Source of the DNA: CALAZP01 sp041164265
GTDB taxonomy: Bacteria > Bacteroidota > Bacteroidia > Chitinophagales > Saprospiraceae
NCBI GenBank assembly: GCA_041164265.1
Contig: JBEAPR010000067.1
Span: forward strand, 1 to 64,000
Direction of reading: 5' to 3'
DNA length: 64,000 bases
In this document: piece after piece, positions 7,188-16,673 of the stretch
How positions within the stretch are numbered: the stretch's first letter is position 1
Layout of the letters: each line of letters starts with the position of its first letter
Position numbers and translations under genes: made by a program
Notes under the pieces: model-generated
Told to the model about the DNA's origin: nothing
What the model saw: only the letters and a program-made list of their open reading frames with translations
The model's database searches: none

Positions 7188-9509
7188 TTAAAATTTTGTT
7201 TTTAAGGTTAAAATTAAATTCCTCCCCATTTCGTCCGAGTAATACCGGAGGCGGTTTAGATAACTCCGATAGCGTTTGTTTAAAAGATTATTGGCCGTGA
7301 AAGTAATAGAAATGGGAGTTTGTCCAGCATTCCAATTCCAGCCCATATTCCAATGAATTAATCCATAACTCGGAGGGGGAGGAGCGTAGTCGGCGTCGGA
7401 CGGAATTCGATTCTGGGATCCGACATATTCCCAACTTAATTTAGTGAATAAATCGTCTAGAGTCCCACTTTTTAGGGCTGGTCGATATTCAACAGCCCAA
7501 TGCGTTTGATTAGCTGGCATATAAATTAACGGCTCATTAGTTTGCCGATTCTCCCCTTTTAAGAAAGATGTTTTATTGCTAATTACCCATTGAGGTCCAA
7601 TTGGTGCGGCCCATTCCCATTCGATACCTTGAATCACTGCATTGGTCTGAAGATATTCAAATCCAGGGAAAGCACCTCGGATGGTCAAAACCGGCTGTTG
7701 TGTGGGCTGCAGATAAATGAAATCTCGTATTAAATTGTGGTACAAGGATAAAGATCCCGTAATTTTTGAATCTGTTGGCAGGTGGATACTAGCTGTACTG
7801 TTGATTGCCCTTTCGGGAAAAAGGTTCCTATTACCAATTTCATAAGAGGCAGACCCGTGATGCACGCCTTCGCTATATAATTCGTTCACGTGGGGAGGAC
7901 GCCACAACCAACCAGTATTGGCTTTAATCGTCCAATTATTTTTTAAAGTATAAATGAAACCTACTACTGCAGACAGATTGAAAAATTCGTTCTGCACATT
8001 GATGGTATCTCTGCCTTGTGTGCTTACTTCAAATTTTTTATAGTCTAGCCTTAGTCCTCCTTCTATGGCCAGAGGGAAAGGAAATTTTTTCCAGGTTTCC
8101 ATCCAATACCATCCCACTCCATTCATGGTATAATTAGGAATTAGACCTCCTCGATCAGCGGTATTGTTTTGTCTGGTCCATTGAGTTCCCATCTTACCCC
8201 GCAATGATTTCCAATTACCGTGTTTCCACCCCAAATCTACCGTATGGGTAGTGATTTCAAAAGTGATGTCCCCAATTTCCTTTTCAGCGGGTAAAACCCC
8301 AAAAGGCCGATGGGCATCAAATTCCTCTCTTCGGTTAAATTGTCGGCTAACTTGGAGTTGAATCTCATTGGAAGAGCCCCATTCATAGATGTAATTGCCT
8401 TTGAATAATTCATGAACGACTCGTTGTTGAGGACGATCAATGGTATAATTAAAATCAGGTTGGATTAAAGGCTCACCCCGTTCTATAGCATTTTTCAAAT
8501 CGGTCAAGTTGCCTATATGAGCTCCGGAAAAAATTCCAAAAGTCGAGGAATACCTAGAGTAATAAAATTGTATTTTATTCCTTTGGAACAATCTCTGCAA
8601 AGACCAAGAAAAATTATGCTCTGATTGACCCGTATTATCGAGAAAGTAATCAGGAGTTTTGAGGCTTCCTCCTCTTTTCAAGGTTCCTTGGATTCGATAT
8701 CCAAGTTTTGACCATCCTCCTGAATATCCCTCCAATAAGCCTGAGGCAACTCCCATACGACTATTACTGTGTCCCTGCAAATGAATGGATCCACTTATTC
8801 CCTTTTCTTTAGGTAAGGAAGCTGGATTGGATTTGATGATTCCACCGAGGGCATTGCTACCGTATTCTAAGGTGCCTGCACCTTTTATAACAGTAATTTC
8901 TTCCAAAGTGAAAGGATCTATCGATGGAGCATGCTCCAACCCCCATTGTTGACCTTCTTGAATAACCCCATTATTGAGTAGCAAAATCCGATTAGAATGC
9001 ATTCCTCGAATCATAGGTTTAGCTATAGTTGCGCCGGTTCTTAAAACGGATACACCGGGTAAATTTTCCAGAGCGGTGGCTAAGTTAAGTCCCTGATTAG
9101 TAGTCAGCTCTATTCCATCAACGAGTTGAGATATTTCACTTTTGGGAATCGGGGCGGCCTTACCACCTATTACGACTTCTTCTAGACGCAAGCCCTCCAT
9201 GCTTATATTTAAAAATAAGATAGTGTCTTGTTGAATATCAACAACCCAAGTGCGGGATAGCAAACCTACCCTACTTATTTCTAATTCAATGATTCCTGGG
9301 CATACTTTACCTAATTCAAAATACCCTTTTTCATTGGCCAATGTACCTGTTTCCGTTCCCCTAATGCTAATGGATGCATAATCTAAAGGACTTGCAGTTG
9401 TAGTATCTAAGACATACCCTTTGAGGATAATATCACATTTTTTCTGCTGTCCTTGAATGATCCCAATCACTAGCCAAAAGAGGATTCCGGTAATTACCGA
9501 TTTCCTCAT
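7188..9509 (-). CDS. TonB-dependent outer-membrane receptor
   Basis: A 773-residue receptor. It has a Sec signal (about 1-21), a CarboxypepD_reg-like beta-sandwich (about 28-110), a plug domain with LENLPGVSVLRTGATIAKP, MIRGMHSNRILLLNNG and YGSNALGGII, then a long aromatic-rich barrel ending in Phe. It imports a scarce ligand using TonB-ExbB-ExbD energy; an exbB/exbD set lies near 62-64 kb. The partner lipoprotein follows after 1 base, and the His/Cys-rich membrane protein lies immediately upstream on the same strand. These neighbours favour a metal or metal-chelate substrate, but the ligand cannot be read from sequence. Confidence 0.92.
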   Translation of the reverse strand: MRKSVITGILFWLVIGIIQGQQKKCDIILKGYVLDTTTASPLDYASISIRGTETGTLANEKGYFELGKVCPGIIELEISRVGLLSRTWVVDIQQDTILFLNISMEGLRLEEVVIGGKAAPIPKSEISQLVDGIELTTNQGLNLATALENLPGVSVLRTGATIAKPMIRGMHSNRILLLNNGVIQEGQQWGLEHAPSIDPFTLEEITVIKGAGTLEYGSNALGGIIKSNPASLPKEKGISGSIHLQGHSNSRMGVASGLLEGYSGGWSKLGYRIQGTLKRGGSLKTPDYFLDNTGQSEHNFSWSLQRLFQRNKIQFYYSRYSSTFGIFSGAHIGNLTDLKNAIERGEPLIQPDFNYTIDRPQQRVVHELFKGNYIYEWGSSNEIQLQVSRQFNRREEFDAHRPFGVLPAEKEIGDITFEITTHTVDLGWKHGNWKSLRGKMGTQWTRQNNTADRGGLIPNYTMNGVGWYWMETWKKFPFPLAIEGGLRLDYKKFEVSTQGRDTINVQNEFFNLSAVVGFIYTLKNNWTIKANTGWLWRPPHVNELYSEGVHHGSASYEIGNRNLFPERAINSTASIHLPTDSKITGSLSLYHNLIRDFIYLQPTQQPVLTIRGAFPGFEYLQTNAVIQGIEWEWAAPIGPQWVISNKTSFLKGENRQTNEPLIYMPANQTHWAVEYRPALKSGTLDDLFTKLSWEYVGSQNRIPSDADYAPPPPSYGLIHWNMGWNWNAGQTPISITFTANNLLNKRYRSYLNRLRYYSDEMGRNLILTLKTKF

Positions 9510-9539
9510 TGTTTAATTAAATTTCAAAAGCTAAAATGG

Positions 9540-9557
9540 TACCACAATTTAGTGGTA
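9540..9557. repeat. Short inverted repeat before the TonB receptor
   Basis: TACCAC and GTGGTA flank the 6-base centre AATTTA, giving an 18-base palindrome-like element. It overlaps the stop of the His/Cys-rich gene and lies about 30 bases before the receptor ATG. It could be a repressor site or chance; the arms are short. Confidence 0.3.
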
Positions 9558-9887
9558 AGAAGGGGGCGCTCTGGGAATGATTAATTGGAGGAGAAAAGAT
9601 CGATAAAGATGTTGATATTGATCAAAACCTAAAACTTTTCTTTGATGAAACCGCGGAGCTAATGCAAAAGGTTCGGTTAATTCAAAATTTGAAACGGAAA
9701 ATGAACACAAATAACAGTGCTCGTGGTTAAAACTAGAGTCGTGTATATGTTGATCTCCATTTTCAGAATCACAAAGGGCTTTTGGAGTATTGTGAAAATG
9801 CAAATGATGCACCTCTCTAATGAGTGTAGGACCCAAGAGAAATAAAAAAAGAAACCAGACTAAGTATTTATGCCCTAAACACTTCAT
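9549..9887 (-). CDS. Small His/Cys-rich membrane protein
   Basis: A 112-residue protein that I do not recognise as a named family. A hydrophobic N-terminal segment (about 9-24) is a signal anchor or signal peptide. It is followed by a dense metal-ligand region: HHLHFH at about 27-32, Cys39, HIH at 47-49, and HEHCYLC at 55-61. A second hydrophobic patch (YRSFLLQLIIP) lies near the C-terminus. The composition suggests binding of zinc, copper or a similar ion on the periplasmic side. It sits directly upstream of, and co-directional with, the TonB receptor/lipoprotein pair. A CAAATATA (minus-strand TATATTTG) lies 21 bases before its ATG. DUF2946-like proteins are a possible comparison. Confidence 0.7.
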   Translation of the reverse strand: MKCLGHKYLVWFLFLFLLGPTLIREVHHLHFHNTPKALCDSENGDQHIHDSSFNHEHCYLCSFSVSNFELTEPFALAPRFHQRKVLGFDQYQHLYRSFLLQLIIPRAPPSYH

Positions 9888-9907
9888 AAAATGACTTTTC
9901 CACTATT

Positions 9908-9915
9908 CAAATATA
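9908..9915 (-). promoter_or_regulatory. Candidate Bacteroidota -7 element for the His/Cys-rich gene
   Basis: The minus strand reads TATATTTG, matching TAnnTTTG, 21 bases before the ATG at 9887. No clear -33 TTTG is found at the expected 19-21 base spacing. It lies in the 99-base gap between the two divergent genes. Confidence 0.35.
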
Positions 9916-9986
9916 ATTTAATTACTTGTTTTAGGTCTAGAATAGAGGGTCAAAAATCTTATCTTGCCCCAATTAAAATACCTAAA

Positions 9987-12422
9987 ATGCAACTTAGGGT
10001 TCAAATGGCCTTGGGGTTATATTTTATTTGGGCAAATTGCACGGGTCAATCCATTACCATATTGGATTCTATTTCTCAGAAGCAGTTGGAATACGTATAT
10101 ATTTCTTTACCAAAGGACAATTGGCAAGCTATTTCAAACGACCGAGGTCAATTTGATTTACCACAGAAGTATTGGACTCCTTCAGATACACTGTATTTGG
10201 AAATGTTGAATTATAAACCTAAAGTAATCACCCACGGATATTTAGTCAGCAATGATTTCGTGGTGTATATGCAGCCTGAATATAACCAGTTAAAAGAAGT
10301 AGTTGTTACGGCGTCCAGATGGTCCAATAATAAAAATGAAATTCCGTTTTCTTTCGCTGTATTAGACCAAAGGTTTTCAGAAATCGTACAGCCTCAAACT
10401 ACAGCTGATTTATTAGAAAAAAGTGGTCAGGTCTTCGTTCAAAAAAGTCAATTAGGTGGAGGAAGTCCAATGATTAGAGGATTCTCGGCCAATCGTATAT
10501 TGCTTTTGGTGGATGGAGTACGAATGAATTCTGCAATTTTCAGGAGTGGGAATTTGCACAATATCATTGTCGTTGACCCAAGGTCGGTGGATCAAACTGA
10601 AGTATATCTCGGTCCAGCATCTGTTGTGTTTGGCAGCGATGCTATTGGAGGGTCGATTAATTTTAAAACTTTGGAACCCAATTGGAATGAATCAGATTCT
10701 AATCAAACTGTATTCCAAGTGGGGACCAATATCGGCTCAGCTAATAACGAACGGACTATTCAAACCTCAGGAAAATGGAGTAACCGCCGGTGGGGTTGGG
10801 TTGGAAATTTCTCTTTCAGCCAATTTGGTGATTTAATTATGGGGAAATACGGAGGCTTTAATAGTTATTTGAGAAAGGATTATCTGAAAGTATCAAATCC
10901 TCCTTTATTAAATGATCAATTAGTAACTAATCATCATCCAAGAAAACAAATTTCCACTGGATATGACCAGTGGAATATTTTACAAAAAATATATTACAGA
11001 CCCCATCCTAATCTATCGTTTAGCCTGGCTTTTCATCGTTCTGAATCTTCCAATATCCCTAGATATGATCGGTTATTAGTGAGGGACTCAGACAGTCAGT
11101 TAAGGTCTGCAGAATGGTACTATGGTCCTCAGATTTGGCAAATGATTCACTTCAAATCAGAGGCTCAATTAAATAGAAAATGGGCTGATGTGATGACTAC
11201 TTCCTTAGCCTTTCAAAGGCAAAGGGAAAGTAGACACGATCGTAGCCGGAATAATCCTTTACGCTATCATAGAGATGAATGGGTTAATATGGTTAATCTT
11301 TCCTTGGATATAGAAAAGAGATGGAATAAGGGATTACTTCTTCAGTATGGTTTGGAAGGGGTTTTTAATAGAATTTATTCTTCAGGTAGGGCAGAGGATA
11401 TTACCAATAATCAACGATACGCTATCCATTCGAGATATCCTAATCATTCGAATTGGCAAAGTGCTGCTTGGTTCACTCAGCTAAAAAAATCTACTGAAAA
11501 TTTTTCTGTTACTGCTGGAATTAGAGGCAATTATTCTGGTGCAAATGCAACTTTTGATTCTTCTTTTTTTGCATTCCCTTATGATAATTATATTTTTTCG
11601 GCAACTAATCTAAGTGGAGGAATAGGTTTAAATTATCGGCCTAATAGTGAAAACACCTGGGGCATTAATTGGTCTTCTGGATTCAGAGCACCCAATTTAG
11701 ATGATATGGCAAAAGTTTTTGATTCTGAACCCGGAAATGTAATAGTCCCCAATCTTAATTTAAAGCCAGAAAAGGCAATTACTTTGGATTTCAACTATCA
11801 ATTTGAAGCTACTTCCAAAAAGGCAGCAATTTCTTTTCATATATTTCATACACTTTTATCACAAGCATTAGTCAGAAGGGACTTTTCTTTTAACGGAATG
11901 GACAGTATCTTCTATGATGGTGTAAAAAGTAGGGTTCAAGCTATTGTAAATGCCACTTCAGCTAGGGTATCAGGTGTAGGTATGGATTGGAAAGTTTCCC
12001 TTTCTTCTTTTCTGAATTGGATGGGGAATATAAATTATCAAAAGGGATATGAAATAGAGGGAAATGAAAAATTGCCTTTAAGACATGCAGCCCCTCTATT
12101 TGGAATGACATCTTTTCAATTCAGAAAGAATAAAATTTCATCTCGATTGGCCTTCAGATATAATGGAAAGATCAAAAGTGATGCTATGCCGCTCTCAGAA
12201 TTAAGCAAACCCCATTTATATCCAATGGATGCTGATGGCCAGCTTTTTTCGCCAGCTTGGCTTGTAGTGGACTGGTATTTTGGATACCAAATTTCCCAAA
12301 AGATGAAGTTGAGAGGTGGAATTGAGAATATTTTAGACAGACAATACCGATCTTATTCAAGTGGTATTGTGGCACCTGGCCGTAATTTCTTTATTAATTT
12401 AACTTATCAAAGGGGAAACTAG
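9987..12422 (+). CDS. TonB-dependent receptor, heme-receptor-like
   Basis: The open frame begins at 9891, but the ATG at 9987 gives a proper Sec signal (MQLRVQMALGLYFIWANCTGQ), so an 811-residue protein is preferred. It has a short N-terminal carboxypeptidase-like domain, a TonB-box-like region before VVVTASRW, a plug with GGGSPMIRGFSANRILLLVD and FGSDAIGGSI, and a barrel of roughly 600 residues. The plug resembles hemoglobin/heme and catecholate receptors, which is inference only. It is divergent from the His/Cys-rich gene with a 99-base shared control region. FeoAB lies about 2 kb downstream on the other strand, consistent with iron acquisition. Confidence 0.9.
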   Translation: MQLRVQMALGLYFIWANCTGQSITILDSISQKQLEYVYISLPKDNWQAISNDRGQFDLPQKYWTPSDTLYLEMLNYKPKVITHGYLVSNDFVVYMQPEYNQLKEVVVTASRWSNNKNEIPFSFAVLDQRFSEIVQPQTTADLLEKSGQVFVQKSQLGGGSPMIRGFSANRILLLVDGVRMNSAIFRSGNLHNIIVVDPRSVDQTEVYLGPASVVFGSDAIGGSINFKTLEPNWNESDSNQTVFQVGTNIGSANNERTIQTSGKWSNRRWGWVGNFSFSQFGDLIMGKYGGFNSYLRKDYLKVSNPPLLNDQLVTNHHPRKQISTGYDQWNILQKIYYRPHPNLSFSLAFHRSESSNIPRYDRLLVRDSDSQLRSAEWYYGPQIWQMIHFKSEAQLNRKWADVMTTSLAFQRQRESRHDRSRNNPLRYHRDEWVNMVNLSLDIEKRWNKGLLLQYGLEGVFNRIYSSGRAEDITNNQRYAIHSRYPNHSNWQSAAWFTQLKKSTENFSVTAGIRGNYSGANATFDSSFFAFPYDNYIFSATNLSGGIGLNYRPNSENTWGINWSSGFRAPNLDDMAKVFDSEPGNVIVPNLNLKPEKAITLDFNYQFEATSKKAAISFHIFHTLLSQALVRRDFSFNGMDSIFYDGVKSRVQAIVNATSARVSGVGMDWKVSLSSFLNWMGNINYQKGYEIEGNEKLPLRHAAPLFGMTSFQFRKNKISSRLAFRYNGKIKSDAMPLSELSKPHLYPMDADGQLFSPAWLVVDWYFGYQISQKMKLRGGIENILDRQYRSYSSGIVAPGRNFFINLTYQRGN

Positions 12423-12425
12423 ATT

Positions 12426-14108
12426 TTAAGGGGCCAATATTTTGTTCAGAATGACCTTTGTAATGTCGTAAGTTGGGCGTACGCCATCCACTCCCAAACT
12501 TCCCGAAGCCAAAGTATGGCCAGTTTGAAGAGGATTATCAGACGCGTAATAGGCATAGCATATTTTGACGTCCTGAGGAATACTTTTTCTAATTTTTGAA
12601 GCTGCTTGAATAGCCTTTTGATAATGAGCTCCTTCCATTTCAAGACCAACCGCTTTCCACGAACTCTCCAGGAAATATTTTAATATATCCTTATTTTGAA
12701 GAGATGTTCCCAATACGGTTATCATAGGACCACTATATACGCGATTGGCGGACCCTTCAAAATCTATTTCATTTAGTTCGTTTTTGAAAGGGTAATTATC
12801 CGCTGTTCCCTCAAAAATATGGGCATTAGGTACCATAATATCTCCTTTAACTCCTTCTAGAATTCCAGCTTTCCCCATGATAGATATGGAGCTTACCTTC
12901 AAGGCTAAATCTCCTTCTTTTGTTTGTACTGGTTTGATTAATTCGTCCATAGTCTCATAAGCCTGTTCGCCGAAGGCATAGTCCATAACTATCAGAAGAG
13001 TGTTCTCCATAATCGAGTGATTGAGATGGATTTCCTTATTGGGTTGAACGACTTGACTTAAATCAAAAATTTGAACTGATATATTTGTACCAGAGGTATC
13101 ATCTAATTCGTACATACCATTTTTGGTTGCAAGGCTTTTAATTTTAGATTGTAACGAACCGGTTTTATCTTTAATAATTTCTTCCGCTAGGGATACAATT
13201 CCTAACTTGGGATAATCCTTACCAATAGCTGCTTGAGCATATAAGCAATTCATGACTGAGTGAGGATTGGCAGAAATAATATGAATATTCTTGGAAAACC
13301 AATTTTTAGCTAATAAAAACTGATGTATATTTTTAGCCCACTGTTCTCCGTAATAATGATGACCAACCCTATCCCTGAGAGCTGCTGAGAACCATATTTC
13401 ACGATCTTTTCCTTCTAATGCTTCTTCCGATGATAGTTTACCTAAATAGTAAACTATAGTAAATAAATCATTTATTTCTCTGTCTGATTCAAATTTTTGA
13501 GCGGCAAATTTAGTTTCCTCAAACGTTCGTCCAATTAAAGAACTTAAATAAGTAAGATCTATTTCTTTATTCCTTTCAGTTTGGTCTCCCTCTTGCACTC
13601 TCTTTTCAAGATTTATCCATTCTCGAGTTTTTCTCCCTTTGTGATCTTCGCTGTTGTTTCTAATTTTTTCTGCTTCAATATAAAGGTAAGTAAGGTGGGT
13701 AAGCACATCGTAAATGTCGCTGCGTCCTCGAGTCATTTCAATATACATTTGCTCTTCATCGACTCGATAGCACTTTCTCCTTCTTTTGGGTGGAATAATG
13801 GGCTTGAATTCAGTTTGTTCTAAACCTTCTCGTGAAATTAATTTGATAAATCTGCAGGATTCTATTCCTTTAGGCAATCGCTGCATGACATATAATAGAC
13901 CATCCAATTCAATTTTTTCTGGATCAGATAGGCTCCCGTAGATTTCCGGTTGAAGGGTTTTAAGTGCTTCTACCATAGCTTCACCAGATATTCCTAATGG
14001 CTTGTAGCTACCTCTGATAAACAAGTGCCTCATTGCTATGTAGAGGCGCTCTATTGCGGATCTCGATATCTGTGCTTGAGTCCTATTGGGGAGTCCATGA
14101 ATCGACAT
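12426..14108 (-). CDS. DUF6909-like protein with nucleoside-phosphorylase-like C-terminal half
   Basis: The frame is open from 14153, but the ATG at 14108 (MSIHGLPNRTQAQ) is the likely start, giving 560 residues. I recognise it as probably the Bacteroidota family DUF6909. The N-terminal part is helical and charged. The C-terminal half carries GKAGILEG, GDIMVPNAHIF and especially GLEMEGAHYQKAI followed by YYASDNP, a pattern like the EMEG purine/uridine phosphorylase active site. A nucleoside- or nucleotide-cleaving or sensing role is inferred from this motif only. It has no signal peptide or membrane segment. It follows feoB on the same strand after 57 bases, and converges with the second TonB receptor. 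Confidence 0.75.
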   Translation of the reverse strand: MSIHGLPNRTQAQISRSAIERLYIAMRHLFIRGSYKPLGISGEAMVEALKTLQPEIYGSLSDPEKIELDGLLYVMQRLPKGIESCRFIKLISREGLEQTEFKPIIPPKRRRKCYRVDEEQMYIEMTRGRSDIYDVLTHLTYLYIEAEKIRNNSEDHKGRKTREWINLEKRVQEGDQTERNKEIDLTYLSSLIGRTFEETKFAAQKFESDREINDLFTIVYYLGKLSSEEALEGKDREIWFSAALRDRVGHHYYGEQWAKNIHQFLLAKNWFSKNIHIISANPHSVMNCLYAQAAIGKDYPKLGIVSLAEEIIKDKTGSLQSKIKSLATKNGMYELDDTSGTNISVQIFDLSQVVQPNKEIHLNHSIMENTLLIVMDYAFGEQAYETMDELIKPVQTKEGDLALKVSSISIMGKAGILEGVKGDIMVPNAHIFEGTADNYPFKNELNEIDFEGSANRVYSGPMITVLGTSLQNKDILKYFLESSWKAVGLEMEGAHYQKAIQAASKIRKSIPQDVKICYAYYASDNPLQTGHTLASGSLGVDGVRPTYDITKVILNKILAP

Positions 14109-14165
14109 AAATATTATTTCGTACAAAGATAGGGATAACCTCGAATAGGTCACCTAGAGGACTTG

Positions 14166-16295
14166 CTAAGAAAATAGGTGGTAGGTCAAAAGGCTTCCCA
14201 GTACTGCCAGTGCGGTCATGAAAATAAATTGAATGATGGGCCATTTCCAGGAGTTGGTTTCTCGCTTGACTACCGCCAATGTACTCATACATTGCATAGC
14301 AAATACGTAAAATATAAGGAGAGAAAGAGAGGTGGCTATGCTATAAACTCGTTCCCCGGTGACGGGGTTTTTCTCTTTAATCATTCGTTCACTCAATCCT
14401 CCTGTATCTTCAGCGGAGCCCAAACTATAAATCGTAGCCATGGTTCCTACAAATACTTCTCTTGCTGCAAATGAGGTAATCAGAGCGATTCCTATTTTCC
14501 AATCAAACCCTAATGGTTGAATAACAGGCTCAATAGTTTTACCCAAAATTCCTGCATAAGAAGCTTCGATTTGATATGCAGCTATTAGATTTTCTTCTTC
14601 ATTTTGATTAAAGTTTTTTTCTTTTGCAATAGAAATAGCCTCTTGTTCAGCTTTTTGTAAAGCATCTCCCGGTCCATAGGTAGATAATCCCCAGAGAATA
14701 ACAGAAATGATTAAGATGATTTTACCAGCTTCCAAGGAGAAGGACTTTACCTTATCATATACATTGAGATATAAATTCCTGAATACTGGTTTTTTATAAT
14801 CGGGAAGTTCAAGCATTAAATAACTTTCTTCATCCGTCTTCAAAATCCATTTTAGCAATAACGCAGTTGTTAGAGCGGCAAAAATACCTAATATATAGAG
14901 TCCCATAAATGCAATTCCTTGTAAATTGAAGGGTCCAATTTGAGTGGATGGAATAGCAAAACCAATAAGTAAAGTATAAACGGGAATCCTGGCAGAACAA
15001 CTAATTAAAGGGGTTACTAAAATAGTAACTAAACGCTCTTTCCATCCAGCTATAGTTCGAGCACTCATTATAGCAGGTATGGCACAAGCAGCTCCCGATA
15101 TTAAGGCTACCAAACTTCTTCCATTAAGGCCAAAATATTGCATTATTTTATCAAAAATGAAGGCTGCTCTAGCCATATAGCCTATTTCCTCCAAAATGGA
15201 AATTAAAAAGAAAAGAATGGCTATTTGAGGTATGAAAACCAAAATACCCCCTAGGCCAGGGATAATTCCATCAGTTATTAAGTCTACTACCTTATTGGCA
15301 GGGAGATTGGTTTTTAATAAATTACTTGTTTCAGTAAATAAATATTCAATCCCATCCATAGGATAAGATGCAAGAGCAAAAATGGCTTGAAAAACTAAAA
15401 ACATAATTCCCAAAAAGAAAATAGGCCCTAGATATTTATTCAAAACAATTCGATCAATTAGTTGGGATCTTTTTTCAGATAGAGATATTGCTTTTTTGAT
15501 ATTTTGGGCAACTATTGGGGTAAACCAATCATAGCGCGCCATAGTCTCTTTTACTTGAAATGGGAGAGGTTCAAATCCTATTTTGTTGGTTATTTCCTCG
15601 ATCTCTTTAGAATTATTGGAACTTTTATCATAAAACCAAGAAGAGTGATGCGCCAATAAAAGAGCTCTATAAATACCTGGTTCTTTCAATTCCAGTTGAA
15701 TTCTGGAAGCCACCTGGAGTTCTATTGAGGATAATTTATAATCGGGAATGGGTGCCGCAAAAAAGGATAATTCTTTAATTATATTTTCAAGCCCTTCTTT
15801 TAACTCAGCCACTCCTAATCCAGTTCTGCTGCTTATGGAAAAAATGGGAACTGCCAAACTTCTTGATAAACCATCAACATCAATCTTCATTCCTTCTTCT
15901 AAGGCCTGGTCAACTAAGTTTAAAACTAGTAAAATGGGGATTCCCAAATCTTTTAGTTGGCTAAAGAGCAAAAGGTGTTTGTCTAACTTATTTACGTCAG
16001 CAACATATACGACTACATCTGGGTAATTGGCAGCATGAGTATCCAAAAAGGTGCTAATGACAACTCTTTCGTCTTTAGTATTGGGGTATAGGCTGTAGGC
16101 TCCTGGAAGATCTAAAAGATTGATTTTTACCTGTTGATTATTGGTCCAACTTCCTATTTTAAGCTCAACAGTAGTTCCGGGGAAATTTCCAGTCTTTTGA
16201 TTAAGACCAGTCAATCGGTTAAAAAGGGTAGTCTTACCACAATTAGGATTACCTGCCAACGCTATATTAACCTGACTTCCTGTTTCTTTTGACAT
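14166..16295 (-). CDS. feoB: Ferrous iron transporter FeoB
   Basis: A 709-residue inner-membrane Fe(II) transporter. The N-terminal G domain shows G1 GNPNCGKT (15-22), G3 DLPG (62-65) and G4 NLVD (about 126-129), followed by a GDI-like helical linker. The C-terminal half has two Gate motifs with conserved Cys (GAACAIPAIMSARTI and ISCSARIPVYTLLIG) and about eight membrane helices. Length is normal for the family. It is 6 bases after feoA, forming a feoAB operon without a separate feoC. A candidate metalloregulator palindrome lies upstream of feoA. Confidence 0.97.
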   Translation of the reverse strand: MSKETGSQVNIALAGNPNCGKTTLFNRLTGLNQKTGNFPGTTVELKIGSWTNNQQVKINLLDLPGAYSLYPNTKDERVVISTFLDTHAANYPDVVVYVADVNKLDKHLLLFSQLKDLGIPILLVLNLVDQALEEGMKIDVDGLSRSLAVPIFSISSRTGLGVAELKEGLENIIKELSFFAAPIPDYKLSSIELQVASRIQLELKEPGIYRALLLAHHSSWFYDKSSNNSKEIEEITNKIGFEPLPFQVKETMARYDWFTPIVAQNIKKAISLSEKRSQLIDRIVLNKYLGPIFFLGIMFLVFQAIFALASYPMDGIEYLFTETSNLLKTNLPANKVVDLITDGIIPGLGGILVFIPQIAILFFLISILEEIGYMARAAFIFDKIMQYFGLNGRSLVALISGAACAIPAIMSARTIAGWKERLVTILVTPLISCSARIPVYTLLIGFAIPSTQIGPFNLQGIAFMGLYILGIFAALTTALLLKWILKTDEESYLMLELPDYKKPVFRNLYLNVYDKVKSFSLEAGKIILIISVILWGLSTYGPGDALQKAEQEAISIAKEKNFNQNEEENLIAAYQIEASYAGILGKTIEPVIQPLGFDWKIGIALITSFAAREVFVGTMATIYSLGSAEDTGGLSERMIKEKNPVTGERVYSIATSLSLLIFYVFAMQCMSTLAVVKRETNSWKWPIIQFIFMTALAVLGSLLTYHLFS

Positions 16296-16301
16296 GGAGC
16301 T

Positions 16302-16616
16302 TTATAGTCTTATTAATAAGGCAGCTGCTTCCCTTTTTCTCAATGCAATAATTAGGTTATCTGCTTTAATAATTAGTCCACCACCCCAAGGCGCAGATCG
16401 CAAAACCTCAATTCTTGAACCCAATAAAACTCCCATTGAAAGTAATTTTTGAGCAATTAGTGCATTGGTGTATTCTGCTAATACTCCTATTTCGCCCGGA
16501 GATATTAGCGAAAGGTTTTTAAGTGATTCAACAAGTCCTAACACAGCACTAGATTTACGATTTGCAATATTCAATGCATGCAAACTAACTGATGTACGGG
16601 AATTAAATACTGACAT
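16302..16616 (-). CDS. feoA: FeoA-like SH3-domain protein
   Basis: A 104-residue protein with the FeoA fold: VSLHALN at the start, AQKLLSMGVLLGSRIEVL (the family's L..MG...G..v.v pattern) and IIKADNLIIALRKREAAAL. FeoA binds the FeoB G domain and is needed for Fe(II) uptake. It is somewhat longer than the usual 75-85 residues because of an N-terminal extension. It begins the feoAB operon. Upstream are a -7 element (16641-16648) and a CTAAAT-CTT-ATTTAG palindrome. Confidence 0.92.
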   Translation of the reverse strand: MSVFNSRTSVSLHALNIANRKSSAVLGLVESLKNLSLISPGEIGVLAEYTNALIAQKLLSMGVLLGSRIEVLRSAPWGGGLIIKADNLIIALRKREAAALLIRL

Positions 16617-16640
16617 AAATCATTAATCAATTAATTATGA

Positions 16641-16673
16641 CAAATTTACAAACTAAATCTTATTTAGACTCAA
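16641..16673 (-). promoter_or_regulatory. feoAB promoter with internal palindromic operator candidate
   Basis: On the minus strand TAAATTTG (16648-16641) matches the Bacteroidota -7 consensus, and a TTG (16673-16671) lies 22 bases upstream as a weak -33. Between them sits CTAAAT-CTT-ATTTAG (16653-16667), a perfect 6-base-arm palindrome placed where a repressor would block RNA polymerase. A Fur- or DtxR/MntR-type iron-dependent repressor is the natural candidate given the gene it controls; this is inference. Confidence 0.5.

Noticed and set aside
9540..9557. Strong operator call for the TACCAC/GTGGTA repeat
   Set aside because: The arms are only 6 bases and it overlaps coding sequence, so it is kept as a low-confidence repeat only.
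9891..9986. N-terminal extension of the second TonB receptor
   Set aside because: The extra 32 residues precede the real signal peptide and would leave only 3 bases to the divergent gene.
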